Assembly (NCBI GenBank): GCA_902766765.1
Contig: CACXER010000003.1
Location: 1-32,288, forward strand
Direction: 5' to 3'
Source of the DNA: an uncultured Elusimicrobium sp.
Lineage (GTDB): Bacteria; Elusimicrobiota; Elusimicrobia; Elusimicrobiales; Elusimicrobiaceae
Length of the DNA stretch: 32,288 nt
Shown here: positions 25,848 to 32,288 of the stretch, one piece after another
Layout of the letters: every line of letters begins with the position of its first letter
How positions within the stretch are numbered: the first letter of the stretch is position 1
Notes under the pieces: model-generated
Database searches by the model: none
Told to the model about the DNA's origin: nothing
Seen by the model: the letters and a program-made list of their open reading frames with translations, nothing else
Made by a program: the position numbers and the translations under genes

Positions 25848-26944
25848 TACCGCAGAAGTACAAAGAAGCACTTTATACTGTTGGAGCGTACGCCAGCAAA
25901 CTGGGGCTAAAGGCCTGGGTAGTGGGTGGTGCGGTGCGCGATTTTTATTTGCACCGCGATACGCAAGATATTGATTTGGCGTTTAGTGGCAATCAGGAAT
26001 CTGTGGCCGGCTTTTGTGTCAAACGTTGGGGCGGGGATAAACATAAATTTTCCCGCTTTTTAACGTATCGGGTGGATCTGGACAATGGGCTCAAATTGGA
26101 TATGATCCGCACCCGCAAAGAAAATTATCCGTACCCCGGTTGCTTGCCGCAGGTAGAGCCCAGCCATATTAAAGACGATCTTTTCCGCCGTGATTTTACC
26201 ACCAATGCGTGGTGTTGTTCTATCACGCCGGATTCGTTTGGACAACTCTACGATCCGTTTGGCGCGCAAAAAGATATTGAGCGCGGGCTCGTGCGTATCT
26301 TACACGAAAAAAGTTTTTTGGATGATCCAACCCGTCTGTACCGGGCGGTGCGTTTTGCCGGACGTTTCGGATGGAAATTGGCTCCTAAAACAGAGCGGTT
26401 GTTGCGTAAAGCCGTGCAAGAAGAATACCCGCTGCTTGTATCGCGTGAACGCTTTAGCCACGAGTTGCTGAAGATTTTGGAAGAATCGCGCATAAAGGAA
26501 ATTTTTGCGCTGATGGAAAAATATGATCTCTTAAAATTTGCCTGGCCGGGACTTCGTTGGAACGAAAATTTACTTCGGGTAGACAACGCGGTGGCGCGGG
26601 TAGGTGTGCTTGCCTGCCAACTGGGAGAAAGCGGCGAAGAATTTATCCGCAGTTTACATTTACACGCGTCGGATACGCATGAAATTATTGGCGCGTGGAA
26701 AGTCGTGCAAGAAAAACTTAGTCCGCTTACTCCGTTGTCGGATAGGAAAAAAGTGATTATTCAAGCCGTATGCCCGCAGTTGCCTGCAGTGGCTTTGGAG
26801 CCCTGCGTCATCAGTGGGCGTGAATTAAAAGAAATCGGTTTATCAGGGAGGCATATTTCTGCCGCGCTGGCCCGGGTGCGTCACGCCCAGTGGGAAGGCC
26901 GCGTGCGTAACAAGCCCGATGCACTCAAACTTCTGGAAAAATAA
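25844..26944 (+). CDS. cca: CCA tRNA nucleotidyltransferase / poly(A) polymerase family
   Basis: Class II nucleotidyltransferase of 366 residues: GGAVRD at 28-33, metal-binding DID at 42-44, RRDFTTNA at 115-122, then the helical neck and body (RLYRAVRFAGRFGW near 160-175). Since the two tRNA genes in this window do not encode CCA, a CCA-adding enzyme is needed and this is the candidate; poly(A) polymerase cannot be excluded from the sequence. Coupled to the CpXC gene. A terminator follows at once. Confidence 0.9.
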   Translation: MIPQKYKEALYTVGAYASKLGLKAWVVGGAVRDFYLHRDTQDIDLAFSGNQESVAGFCVKRWGGDKHKFSRFLTYRVDLDNGLKLDMIRTRKENYPYPGCLPQVEPSHIKDDLFRRDFTTNAWCCSITPDSFGQLYDPFGAQKDIERGLVRILHEKSFLDDPTRLYRAVRFAGRFGWKLAPKTERLLRKAVQEEYPLLVSRERFSHELLKILEESRIKEIFALMEKYDLLKFAWPGLRWNENLLRVDNAVARVGVLACQLGESGEEFIRSLHLHASDTHEIIGAWKVVQEKLSPLTPLSDRKKVIIQAVCPQLPAVALEPCVISGRELKEIGLSGRHISAALARVRHAQWEGRVRNKPDALKLLEK

Positions 26945-26949
26945 GTACA

Positions 26950-26974
26950 CCCTCGCCAAGCGCGGGGGTTTTTT
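26950..26974 (+). terminator. intrinsic terminator after cca
   Basis: CCCTCGC / GCGCGGG stem (one mismatch) with a CAA loop, then GGTTTTTT. The promoter of prepilin E begins four bases later. Confidence 0.8.
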
Positions 26975-26977
26975 ATC

Positions 26978-27006
26978 TTGATTTTTTGTTAGCATAGTGA
27001 TATCAT
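26978..27006 (+). promoter_or_regulatory. promoter of prepilin E
   Basis: TTGATT (26978-26983), 17-base spacer, TATCAT (27001-27006). Lacks the long homopolymer seen in promoters A-D. Confidence 0.6.
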
Positions 27007-27028
27007 TTGTCTATATAAAGGAGTGTGT

Positions 27029-27586
27029 ATGTTGTCTTCCCGCAATGGTTTTACTTTAATTGAACTTTTAATTGTAGTACTTATCATTGGTATTTTGGCA
27101 GCGTTTTCCTTACCCGTTTATATGAAAGCCGTGGAACGTGCCCGCATGACGGAAGCCGTTACCTTATTAGACAGTATTGCCAAAGCCCAACAGCGTGTAT
27201 ATATGACAGGCAATGTATTTACGAGCAACTTTGCCGTGTTGGACGTCGCCCCGCAAAAAGCCTCCGGCCCGGTGTATTACACGAAAGGTAATCCTTTGAC
27301 CGGTGCGGGTGGAAATGGGTTTGCCATTACCTTATATACCGGAGATTATGATGAAGGATATGCCGAAGCCGTGCGTGTGAATGATTCCGGCGAATTACAA
27401 AATCGCTATTCGCTCATTCGGTTATATGGTGGTTCGGAAACCACTTGTTTAAGTGATGAGCCCAACGGTCAGGCCTTGTGTGCTGATTTTTGTGGGATTG
27501 ATACCCCTGTTCCGGCTTGTTGCAGTGATGCTACGGCCGAACCTTGCTATGAAGAAATAGTGGAATATGAAGATGAAGAGGATTAA
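27029..27586 (+). CDS. type IV prepilin-like protein E (paralogue of F)
   Basis: 185 residues: leader MLSSRNG, cleavage before Phe8, helix [19 protein letters not shown], mature Glu5 at Glu12. The body shares long blocks with pilin F: MTEAVTLL, LDVAP, YYTKGN, TGAGGNGF, ALCADFCGID and CCSD, so E and F are tandem duplicates of a subfamily distinct from A-D. AAAGGAG lies five bases before the ATG; a GTG at 27023 lies inside that site and is rejected. All six Phe codons are TTT, unlike F, suggesting low expression. The C terminus is acidic (EEIVEYEDEED). Confidence 0.92.
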   Translation: MLSSRNGFTLIELLIVVLIIGILAAFSLPVYMKAVERARMTEAVTLLDSIAKAQQRVYMTGNVFTSNFAVLDVAPQKASGPVYYTKGNPLTGAGGNGFAITLYTGDYDEGYAEAVRVNDSGELQNRYSLIRLYGGSETTCLSDEPNGQALCADFCGIDTPVPACCSDATAEPCYEEIVEYEDEED

Positions 27587-27587
27587 C

Positions 27588-27606
27588 TCCTGCCGATCGG
27601 GTAGGA
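27588..27606 (+). other. hairpin after prepilin E
   Basis: TCCTGCC / GGGTAGGA 7-bp stem, loop GATCG, right after the stop codon. No T run follows, so it is an RNA-stabilising hairpin or a poor terminator. Confidence 0.45.
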
Positions 27607-27684
27607 TACTATGATTTCTGAGGGCGTAATTGAATATTCTTTCCTTTCCTAAAAAACCTTCCCTAAAAAAATTTAAAAAAACAC

Positions 27685-27713
27685 TTGACTTCTTTGCATT
27701 TATGCATTAAAAT
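27685..27713 (+). promoter_or_regulatory. promoter of the main pilin F
   Basis: TTGACT (27685-27690), 17-base spacer, TAAAAT (27708-27713), preceded by an A-rich stretch (27665-27682) that could act as an UP element. Start expected near 27720, leaving a leader of about 95 bases. Confidence 0.75.
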
Positions 27714-27719
27714 TAAATT

Positions 27720-27814
27720 ATGGCCCTGGTTGAGGAAGAAAATCCTACAAGCCTCTACTTCGGGTCGCCCGTGGAGGACAAGCGGGCAAACAAAAATGTA
27801 GGAAGGAGATCAAC
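27720..27814 (+). ncRNA. long structured 5' leader of pilin F
   Basis: Long-range stem 27743-27749 with 27797-27803 (TCCTACA / TGTAGGA) encloses a helix 27752-27757 / 27772-27777 topped by 27761-27764 / 27768-27771 (CGGG-TCG-CCCG). Alternatives exist: 27767-27771 with 27783-27787, and 27733-27736 with 27743-27746, the latter excluding the outer stem. The 3' strand of the outer stem touches the Shine-Dalgarno AAGGAGAT (27803-27810). It does not match any riboswitch I can recognise; a translation control element or mRNA stabiliser is likely. Confidence 0.55.
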
Positions 27815-28387
27815 ATGATTAAGAATCAAAAAGGGTTCACCCTGATTGAATTGTTAGTAGTAGTATTGATTATCGGTATTTTGGCCGCCATGGCGATGCC
27901 TCAATACTTCAAAGCCGTAGAACGCTCCCGCATGACGGAAGCCGTCACCTTGCTTGGTAACATTGCGCAATCTCAACAACGCAAATACTTGCAAATCAAC
28001 AAGTATGCTACCAACTACAAAGGTTTGGACGTCGCCCCGAAAGGTGCTTCTGGTACGTTGTACTACACCAAAGGGAACGTAACCACGGGTGCTGGTGGTA
28101 ACGGTTTCGGTATCACGATTTCCGGTACGACTTTCACCGGCGGTAAAGCTACTGCCAAACGCTATGGTGGTTCTGCCTCGGCTACCTTGCAATACGACTA
28201 CGAATTGGAACGCTACTATGCCAACACCGGTACGAAATGTACGGGTAAAGATAGCGCCGGTAACGGTGCTGCCTTGTGTGCCGACTTCTGCGGTATCGAT
28301 GACCTCGCGGCCACCGGTTCTTGCTGTAGTGACGGTTCCTCGACGATCGCTGGTTCTAACTGCGATACGCCGACTGACGGCAACTAA
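27815..28387 (+). CDS. type IV pilin, probably a major subunit
   Basis: 190 residues: leader MIKNQKG, cleavage before Phe8, helix [24 protein letters not shown], mature Glu5 at Glu12. The body has YLQINKYATNY, LDVAPKGASG, YYTKGN, TGAGGNGF and a Cys-rich end (ALCADFCGID and SCCSDGSS). Strong promoter, A-rich upstream region, structured leader, excellent Shine-Dalgarno and a strong terminator all point to high expression. Codon use agrees: all five Phe codons are TTC and most Asn/Tyr codons end in C, while neighbours favour TTT. It is therefore the best candidate for the main structural pilin, though assembly genes are not in the window. Confidence 0.93.
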   Translation: MIKNQKGFTLIELLVVVLIIGILAAMAMPQYFKAVERSRMTEAVTLLGNIAQSQQRKYLQINKYATNYKGLDVAPKGASGTLYYTKGNVTTGAGGNGFGITISGTTFTGGKATAKRYGGSASATLQYDYELERYYANTGTKCTGKDSAGNGAALCADFCGIDDLAATGSCCSDGSSTIAGSNCDTPTDGN

Positions 28388-28410
28388 TCATACGCTTTTA
28401 GTATGAACAA

Positions 28411-28436
28411 CCCCCGCTTTACGCGGGGGTTTTTTT
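28411..28436 (+). terminator. strong terminator after pilin F
   Basis: CCCCCGC / GCGGGGG perfect 7-bp stem, TTTAC loop, then seven T. A second small hairpin (CATAC / GTATG, 28389-28405) precedes it. Confidence 0.93.
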
Positions 28437-28464
28437 ATGTCCTCATCCGAGAACTGATCGTGGT

Positions 28465-28497
28465 GGGTAGCGCTCTTGAACTGCTATTCAAGTACCC
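28465..28497. repeat. bulged inverted repeat between pilin F and the M50 gene
   Basis: GGGTA (28465-28469) pairs with TACCC (28493-28497) and CTTGAA (28475-28480) with TTCAAG (28487-28492), giving 11 pairs with a five-base bulge GCGCT and a six-base loop. It is followed by CCGTTTTCTTTT. No reading frame or known RNA family seen; the rest of 28441-28567 shows nothing clear. Confidence 0.45.
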
Positions 28498-28567
28498 CCG
28501 TTTTCTTTTGCTGGCCGGGATTTCATTTTTTACTCCTTTTTCCCTATACACGCCCCTCATAAATTAG

Positions 28568-28573
28568 TAAAAT
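28568..28573 (+). promoter_or_regulatory. -10 box directly before the M50 protease gene
   Basis: TAAAAT ending eight bases before the ATG; the sequence TAAAATATACCTGTATG closely parallels the one before the CpXC gene. No Shine-Dalgarno. Confidence 0.45.
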
Positions 28574-28581
28574 ATACCTGT

Positions 28582-29217
28582 ATGCAATTTGTCATTTTTT
28601 TACTGATTTTATTTTTTTCCATTGTCATTCATGAATTCGCCCATGGCTACGTGGCTTACCGCTTGGGGGATGATACCGCTTACCTGTCCGGACGCCTAAC
28701 ATTAAACCCACTTCGCCATGTGGACCCGGTGGGCACTATTGGCGTGCCGTTACTCTGTTATGTGACGGGGTTGCCGTTATTCGGATGGGCTAAACCGGTT
28801 CCCATCAACCCGTTGCGCTTACCGTCTCCGCATCGAGATATGGGCAAGGTGGCAGCGGCGGGCCCGCTGATCAATTTGACGTTGGCCCTTGTATTTGCGC
28901 TTACATTCAAAGGAATGCTTTTATTGCAAGGCGTTGTTTTTTCGCCGGAAACACTCCAGCAAACTTTCCCGATTTTTCAATACGGTATTTTAATCAATGT
29001 CATGCTGGCGGTGTTTAATTTATTACCTATCTCGCCGTTGGATGGCGGACGCATTGTTACTGCGCTGTTGCCGCTACATTTGGCGCGTGGATATGGACGG
29101 GTTTTTGAACGGTATGGCATGTGGATTGTAATTGCCCTTATTTTGACGGGTGCGGTGCGGTATCTGATTTTACCGCCGGCGCTGTTTGTGTTAGACTTAA
29201 TAGGAAAAATTTTCTAA
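28582..29217 (+). CDS. site-2-protease-type M50 family membrane metalloprotease
   Basis: 211 residues, compact zinc protease within the membrane. HEFAH at 17-21 is the HExxH site in the first helix; the third ligand is Asp154 in NLLPISPLDGGR. Hydrophobic segments cover about residues 1-20, 95-115, 133-150 and 170-205. No PDZ domain, so it belongs to the short M50B group and not to RseP proper; substrate unknown. trpS follows after 16 bases, likely in the same operon. Confidence 0.92.
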   Translation: MQFVIFLLILFFSIVIHEFAHGYVAYRLGDDTAYLSGRLTLNPLRHVDPVGTIGVPLLCYVTGLPLFGWAKPVPINPLRLPSPHRDMGKVAAAGPLINLTLALVFALTFKGMLLLQGVVFSPETLQQTFPIFQYGILINVMLAVFNLLPISPLDGGRIVTALLPLHLARGYGRVFERYGMWIVIALILTGAVRYLILPPALFVLDLIGKIF

Positions 29218-29233
29218 TTTTACAGAGGTTGTT

Positions 29234-30289
29234 ATGAGTGATACAAAAATTGTACTTTCCGGTATGCGCCCGACGGGTAAACTCCATTTGGGGAATTTCC
29301 ACGGCGCGCTAAAGAACTGGGTCGCGTTGCAAGAGAAATATAATTGCTATTTTTTCGTGGCAGATTTACACTCGCTTACAACGGCTTACGAACAAACCGA
29401 AAATTTGGCCGCTAACTCGCGCGAAATGCTTATTGACTGGCTCACCGCTGGACTAAACCCGGAAAAATGTACCATTTTTATCCAATCCGATGTGCCCGAA
29501 GTTAGCGAATTAAATACCTTGCTCGGTATGATTACGCCCTTGGGCTGGTTACTTAGAAACCCGACGTATAAAGAACAACTGCAAGAACTTTTTAAGCAAA
29601 AATACGCCGGGCAATTGGATGAAAAATCACTCGGTGAAAAAATGGCTTCTATCGCGGGCGATGAAGAAATTTCCTGCTTTGGTTTTTTGGGGTATCCGGT
29701 TCTTATGGCTACAGATATTCTCATCCAACAGGCGTCTTATGTGCCTGTCGGACAAGACCAAACCGCGCACCTGGAAATCGCACGCGATTTGATGCGCCGT
29801 TTTGAACAAATTTATGGGGAACAAGTGTTCACGGAGCCTCAGCCGCTCTTTACGTCTGTGGCGCGTGTGCCGGGTATTGACGGACGGAAAATGTCTAAGT
29901 CCTACAACAATGCAATTGCGTTGGGCGAAGACTTGGACAGCGTACGCAAAAAAGTAATGACCATGTTTACCGACCCCGACAAGAAAAAAGCCACCGACCC
30001 CGCTAATCCCGATGGATGTGTGGTCTATGCGTTCCATAAAATTTACAACCCGAACCACGCTAAACGTTGTGAGGAGTGCAAGGCGGGCGCATTAGGTTGT
30101 GTGGCCTGCAAAAAGGAATTGTTTGCACTTATGGAGCCGGAATTGACGTCCTTTGCCGCTCGTCGTAAAGAAATTGAACATGATACCGCGCACCTTACGC
30201 AAATTGTAACTGAGGGCAAAGAGCGTGCCCGCGCTAACGCAGCCCAAACGCTCGCAAAAGTTAAAAAAGTTATGCGGATAATAAAATGA
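29234..30289 (+). CDS. trpS: tryptophanyl-tRNA synthetase with a Cys cluster
   Basis: Charges tRNA-Trp. 351 residues: MRPTGKLHLGN with the HIGH-type HLGN at 18-21 and GRKMSKS at 217-223. After the KMSKS region the protein has cysteines 262, 279, 282, 289 and 292; 282-x6-289-x2-292 matches the spacing of the last three ligands of the [4Fe-4S] cluster seen in Thermotoga maritima TrpRS, which sits near the anticodon-binding region. The fourth ligand could be Cys262 or Cys279. Most TrpRS enzymes lack this cluster. GAGG lies near the ATG. The stop overlaps scpA by four bases. Confidence 0.96.
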   Translation: MSDTKIVLSGMRPTGKLHLGNFHGALKNWVALQEKYNCYFFVADLHSLTTAYEQTENLAANSREMLIDWLTAGLNPEKCTIFIQSDVPEVSELNTLLGMITPLGWLLRNPTYKEQLQELFKQKYAGQLDEKSLGEKMASIAGDEEISCFGFLGYPVLMATDILIQQASYVPVGQDQTAHLEIARDLMRRFEQIYGEQVFTEPQPLFTSVARVPGIDGRKMSKSYNNAIALGEDLDSVRKKVMTMFTDPDKKKATDPANPDGCVVYAFHKIYNPNHAKRCEECKAGALGCVACKKELFALMEPELTSFAARRKEIEHDTAHLTQIVTEGKERARANAAQTLAKVKKVMRIIK

Positions 30290-31071
30290 TAAACGCACCC
30301 CAAGCCATTAACGTACACATCAATGTCTTTGAAGGTCCGATGGACCTGCTGCTGCACCTTATCAAAAAAGACAATTTGGACGTGTGCGATATCAACATTG
30401 CCGAGATTACCAAACAGTACTTGGATTACTTAAACGTAATGAAAGAACTGAATTTGGAAGTGGCCGGCGAGTTTTTGGTGATGGCCAGTACGCTCATGCA
30501 AATCAAGGCCAAGACATTACTTCCCAGCCAGGCGCCTACGTCGGAAAACGAAGGCCCCGACCCGGCCAAAGAACTAATTGCCAAATTAGTTGAATACCAA
30601 AAATACAAAGAAGCCAGTGCCTATTTAAACCAGAAGTTAGAAGAAAATAAAGACAAGTTTTATCGTTCCGCCCCCATTTTTGATAACGGCGAAAAAGTAA
30701 TCAATGTACAAATGTTTGATTTGTTGGCTGCCGTCAAACGGGCGTTTGAACGATTGGATGAACGTAAACGAATTGAACTACTCAAAATAGAAGAATTTCC
30801 GATTGAAATGAAGATGCAAAAAGTAGTGGATATGCTCAAAAACCGCACGTGGGTACTCTTGGATGATATCTTCGTGGGCGAAACCAAAAAACGCGGAATT
30901 ATTACGTGTTTTATGGCTTTACTTGAACTGATTAAAATCAAAAAATTACTCGCCCGGCAAGACGAGCAAGAAGGGCAAATCCGCATTTACTTAAATCCGG
31001 AAAATAAAGATAAAGATTTCAAAACCCTTATGCACGGTAGCGAGACCGCTGCTGAATTGGAGCATGTATGA
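30286..31071 (+). CDS. scpA: segregation and condensation protein A (kleisin)
   Basis: Kleisin that bridges the SMC heads in the chromosome-organising complex Smc-ScpA-ScpB. 261 residues: NVFEGPMDLLLHLIKK near 12-27, LDVCDINIAEITKQYLDYL near 31-49 and the conserved ASTLMQIKAKTLLP near 67-80. The C-terminal winged helix that contacts SMC spans about 160-240. Overlaps trpS and scpB by four bases each, giving tight coupling. smc itself is not in the window. Confidence 0.95.
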   Translation: MINAPQAINVHINVFEGPMDLLLHLIKKDNLDVCDINIAEITKQYLDYLNVMKELNLEVAGEFLVMASTLMQIKAKTLLPSQAPTSENEGPDPAKELIAKLVEYQKYKEASAYLNQKLEENKDKFYRSAPIFDNGEKVINVQMFDLLAAVKRAFERLDERKRIELLKIEEFPIEMKMQKVVDMLKNRTWVLLDDIFVGETKKRGIITCFMALLELIKIKKLLARQDEQEGQIRIYLNPENKDKDFKTLMHGSETAAELEHV

Positions 31072-31985
31072 GTACAGAAGAACAAGTAACCCCTCAGCCA
31101 ATTTCCAACGTACAGGAATCGGCCCCGCAGGAAACTGCGCCGGCAGAACCCGTGGCGCAGTTGCTGCAAACCGACGATTTGAAAAAAATCGTGGAAACAC
31201 TTTTGTTTATTACTGACCGTCCGGTTAAACCCAGCCGCTTGGCCGATGTGATCGACGGAAGTAATGCAAAACAAATCCGCGAAGTCATTTCCGCCCTGCA
31301 GGAAGAATATACCGCGCAAGGCCGTGCGGTGCAAATTGTGGAAATCGGCGGTGGATTCCAAATGGCGACCAAGCCTGAATACGGCCGTTGGGTGCGTAAG
31401 TTATATAACGAAAAAATGACAACCAAACTTTCCAACGCCGCTTTGGAAACGTTAGCCATTATCGCCTACAAACAACCCATTACCCGTGCCGAAATGGAAG
31501 CCATTCGCGGCGTAGATGTGGCCGGACCGTTGGAAAGATTATTAGAGCGTGCACTCGTGCGCGTGGTCGGGAAAAAAGATACGGTAGGTCGTCCGATGGT
31601 GTACGGTACGACGGATGAATTTTTGCGGATGTTTGGTTTAAATAAACTGGCCGAATTGCCCGATTTGCAAGTATTTGCCGCTAAAAACTTGCATGAAAAA
31701 CAAGAAGATTTGCCGTTTGGCGAAGCGCTGCCGCCTCTTAGCGAACCGGCCATTATTCCGCTGGAAGAATTAGATCCGGAGGAACGCTTGCAGGCGCTTG
31801 GAACCGACGTGGATCCGTTCTTTAAACGAAACAGTTACAACCGCGGTGATTTTTTTGTAGACAATACACAAACTCCAGGTGATTTGCCGGCAGCCGATGC
31901 TCCGGCCACGTTGGAAACAGCCGACGCGTCTGCCGCTACGGCTGAATCTAGTCAGGAAGGGGAAACCCCCCAGGAGGAAAAATAA
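31068..31985 (+). CDS. scpB: segregation and condensation protein B
   Basis: Partner of ScpA. 305 residues; the two winged-helix domains cover about residues 38-195, with ETLLFITDRPVKPSRLADV near 43-61, LETLAIIAYKQPITRAEMEAIRGV near 125-148 and GRPMVYGTTDEFLRMFGL near 173-190. It is longer than usual (about 180-200 residues) owing to an N-terminal Gln/Pro/Ala-rich extension (about 36 residues) and a C-terminal Glu/Ala/Pro-rich acidic tail (about 100 residues). Both are probably disordered. Confidence 0.94.
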   Translation: MSTEEQVTPQPISNVQESAPQETAPAEPVAQLLQTDDLKKIVETLLFITDRPVKPSRLADVIDGSNAKQIREVISALQEEYTAQGRAVQIVEIGGGFQMATKPEYGRWVRKLYNEKMTTKLSNAALETLAIIAYKQPITRAEMEAIRGVDVAGPLERLLERALVRVVGKKDTVGRPMVYGTTDEFLRMFGLNKLAELPDLQVFAAKNLHEKQEDLPFGEALPPLSEPAIIPLEELDPEERLQALGTDVDPFFKRNSYNRGDFFVDNTQTPGDLPAADAPATLETADASAATAESSQEGETPQEEK

Positions 31986-31986
31986 T

Positions 31987-32288
31987 ATGAATATCGTTTT
32001 AGCCGCCAGTGAAGCATTCCCGTTTTGTAAAACAGGCGGGCTCGCCGATGTAGTTGGTGCACTTTGCCAACAGTTTGCTGCGCGCAAAGGCAATAAGGTG
32101 CTCTTGTTTTTGCCGCATTATCGCAATATTGTACGGGTGTCATCGCTCAAAGTCGTACCCGGTGTGTATCTAATCCCGATTGGAGATAAAATTGAGCAAG
32201 TTTCCCTTTCGTATATCAACTGGGGCAACGTGCTGGTATTCTTTGTAGGGAACCGCAAATACTTTGACCGTCCCGAACTGTACCGCAC
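31987..32288 (+). CDS. glgA: glycogen synthase GlgA, 5' part only
   Basis: Starts one base after scpB with GGAGG nine bases upstream; the window ends after 100 codons. The visible part begins NIVLAASEAFPFCKTGGLADV, the ADP-glucose-binding signature with Lys15 of KTGGLAD, followed by FLPHYRNI. Glycogen synthase of the GT5 family, using ADP-glucose (or UDP-glucose). Suggests glycogen storage; other glg genes are beyond the window. The frame is open to the end. Confidence 0.93.
   Translation, partial: MNIVLAASEAFPFCKTGGLADVVGALCQQFAARKGNKVLLFLPHYRNIVRVSSLKVVPGVYLIPIGDKIEQVSLSYINWGNVLVFFVGNRKYFDRPELYR

Noticed and set aside
27720-27814. Known c-di-GMP (GEMM) riboswitch before pilin F
   Set aside because: A GGGCAAAC string is present, but the conserved GEMM core, its tetraloop receptor and two-helix layout are not found.

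Overview
The window is a dense, double-stranded bacterial housekeeping region (32.3 kb) with no insertion sequences, phage genes or CRISPR arrays. The best guess for the organism is a host-associated Elusimicrobiota bacterium. The reasons are many near-identical N-terminal prepilin cassettes scattered as single genes, a Gram-negative envelope set (LptF/LptG, a very large outer-membrane barrel protein), PE synthesis genes and a moderate GC content. This is an inference from style and gene content; no marker here is decisive. The two tRNA genes do not encode the 3' CCA, and a CCA-adding enzyme is present.

Layout. 1-1622: the 3' part of tRNA-Leu(TAA), then psd-pssA (phosphatidylethanolamine synthesis), closed by a terminator. 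1661-3901 (minus): lptF-lptG, the LPS-export permease pair, with its own terminator. 4011-10083 (plus): a 1780-residue SprA-like outer-membrane protein followed at once by comF. 10088-10792 (minus): radC, ending 4 bases from comF. 10873-12950: lpdA-trmJ. 12956-14183: two divergent orphan prepilin genes. 14266-14619: rpmE with a basic tail. 14689-19013: prfA-prmC-murA-folC operon. 19002-19499 (minus): third prepilin gene. 19662-22952: coiled-coil protein, ddl and a small membrane protein. 23081-23575: fourth prepilin gene, overlapping the end of the ruvC gene. 23572-24912 (minus): yebC-ruvC. 25013-25085: tRNA-Arg(TCG). 25206-26944: CpXC-domain protein and cca. 27029-28387: two tandem related pilins, the second apparently the highly expressed one, with a long structured leader. 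28582-32288: M50 protease, trpS (with a possible iron-sulfur cysteine cluster), scpA-scpB and the start of glgA.

Two things stand out. First, six type IV prepilin-like genes lie within 16 kb, each (or each pair) wedged between unrelated housekeeping genes and each with its own near-consensus sigma-70 promoter; in four of them the -35/-10 spacer is largely a homopolymer A/T tract (11 bases in three, 8 in one), an architecture that would allow phase-variable or length-tuned expression. No pilus assembly genes are present, so these subunits must work with machinery encoded elsewhere. Second, a SprA-type protein (the type IX secretion outer-membrane channel family, known mainly from Bacteroidota) sits divergently beside lptFG without other type IX genes in view. 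A structured leader on the main pilin mRNA, two possible leaderless mRNAs and a repeated TGCTAnAAT promoter element are further points of interest.
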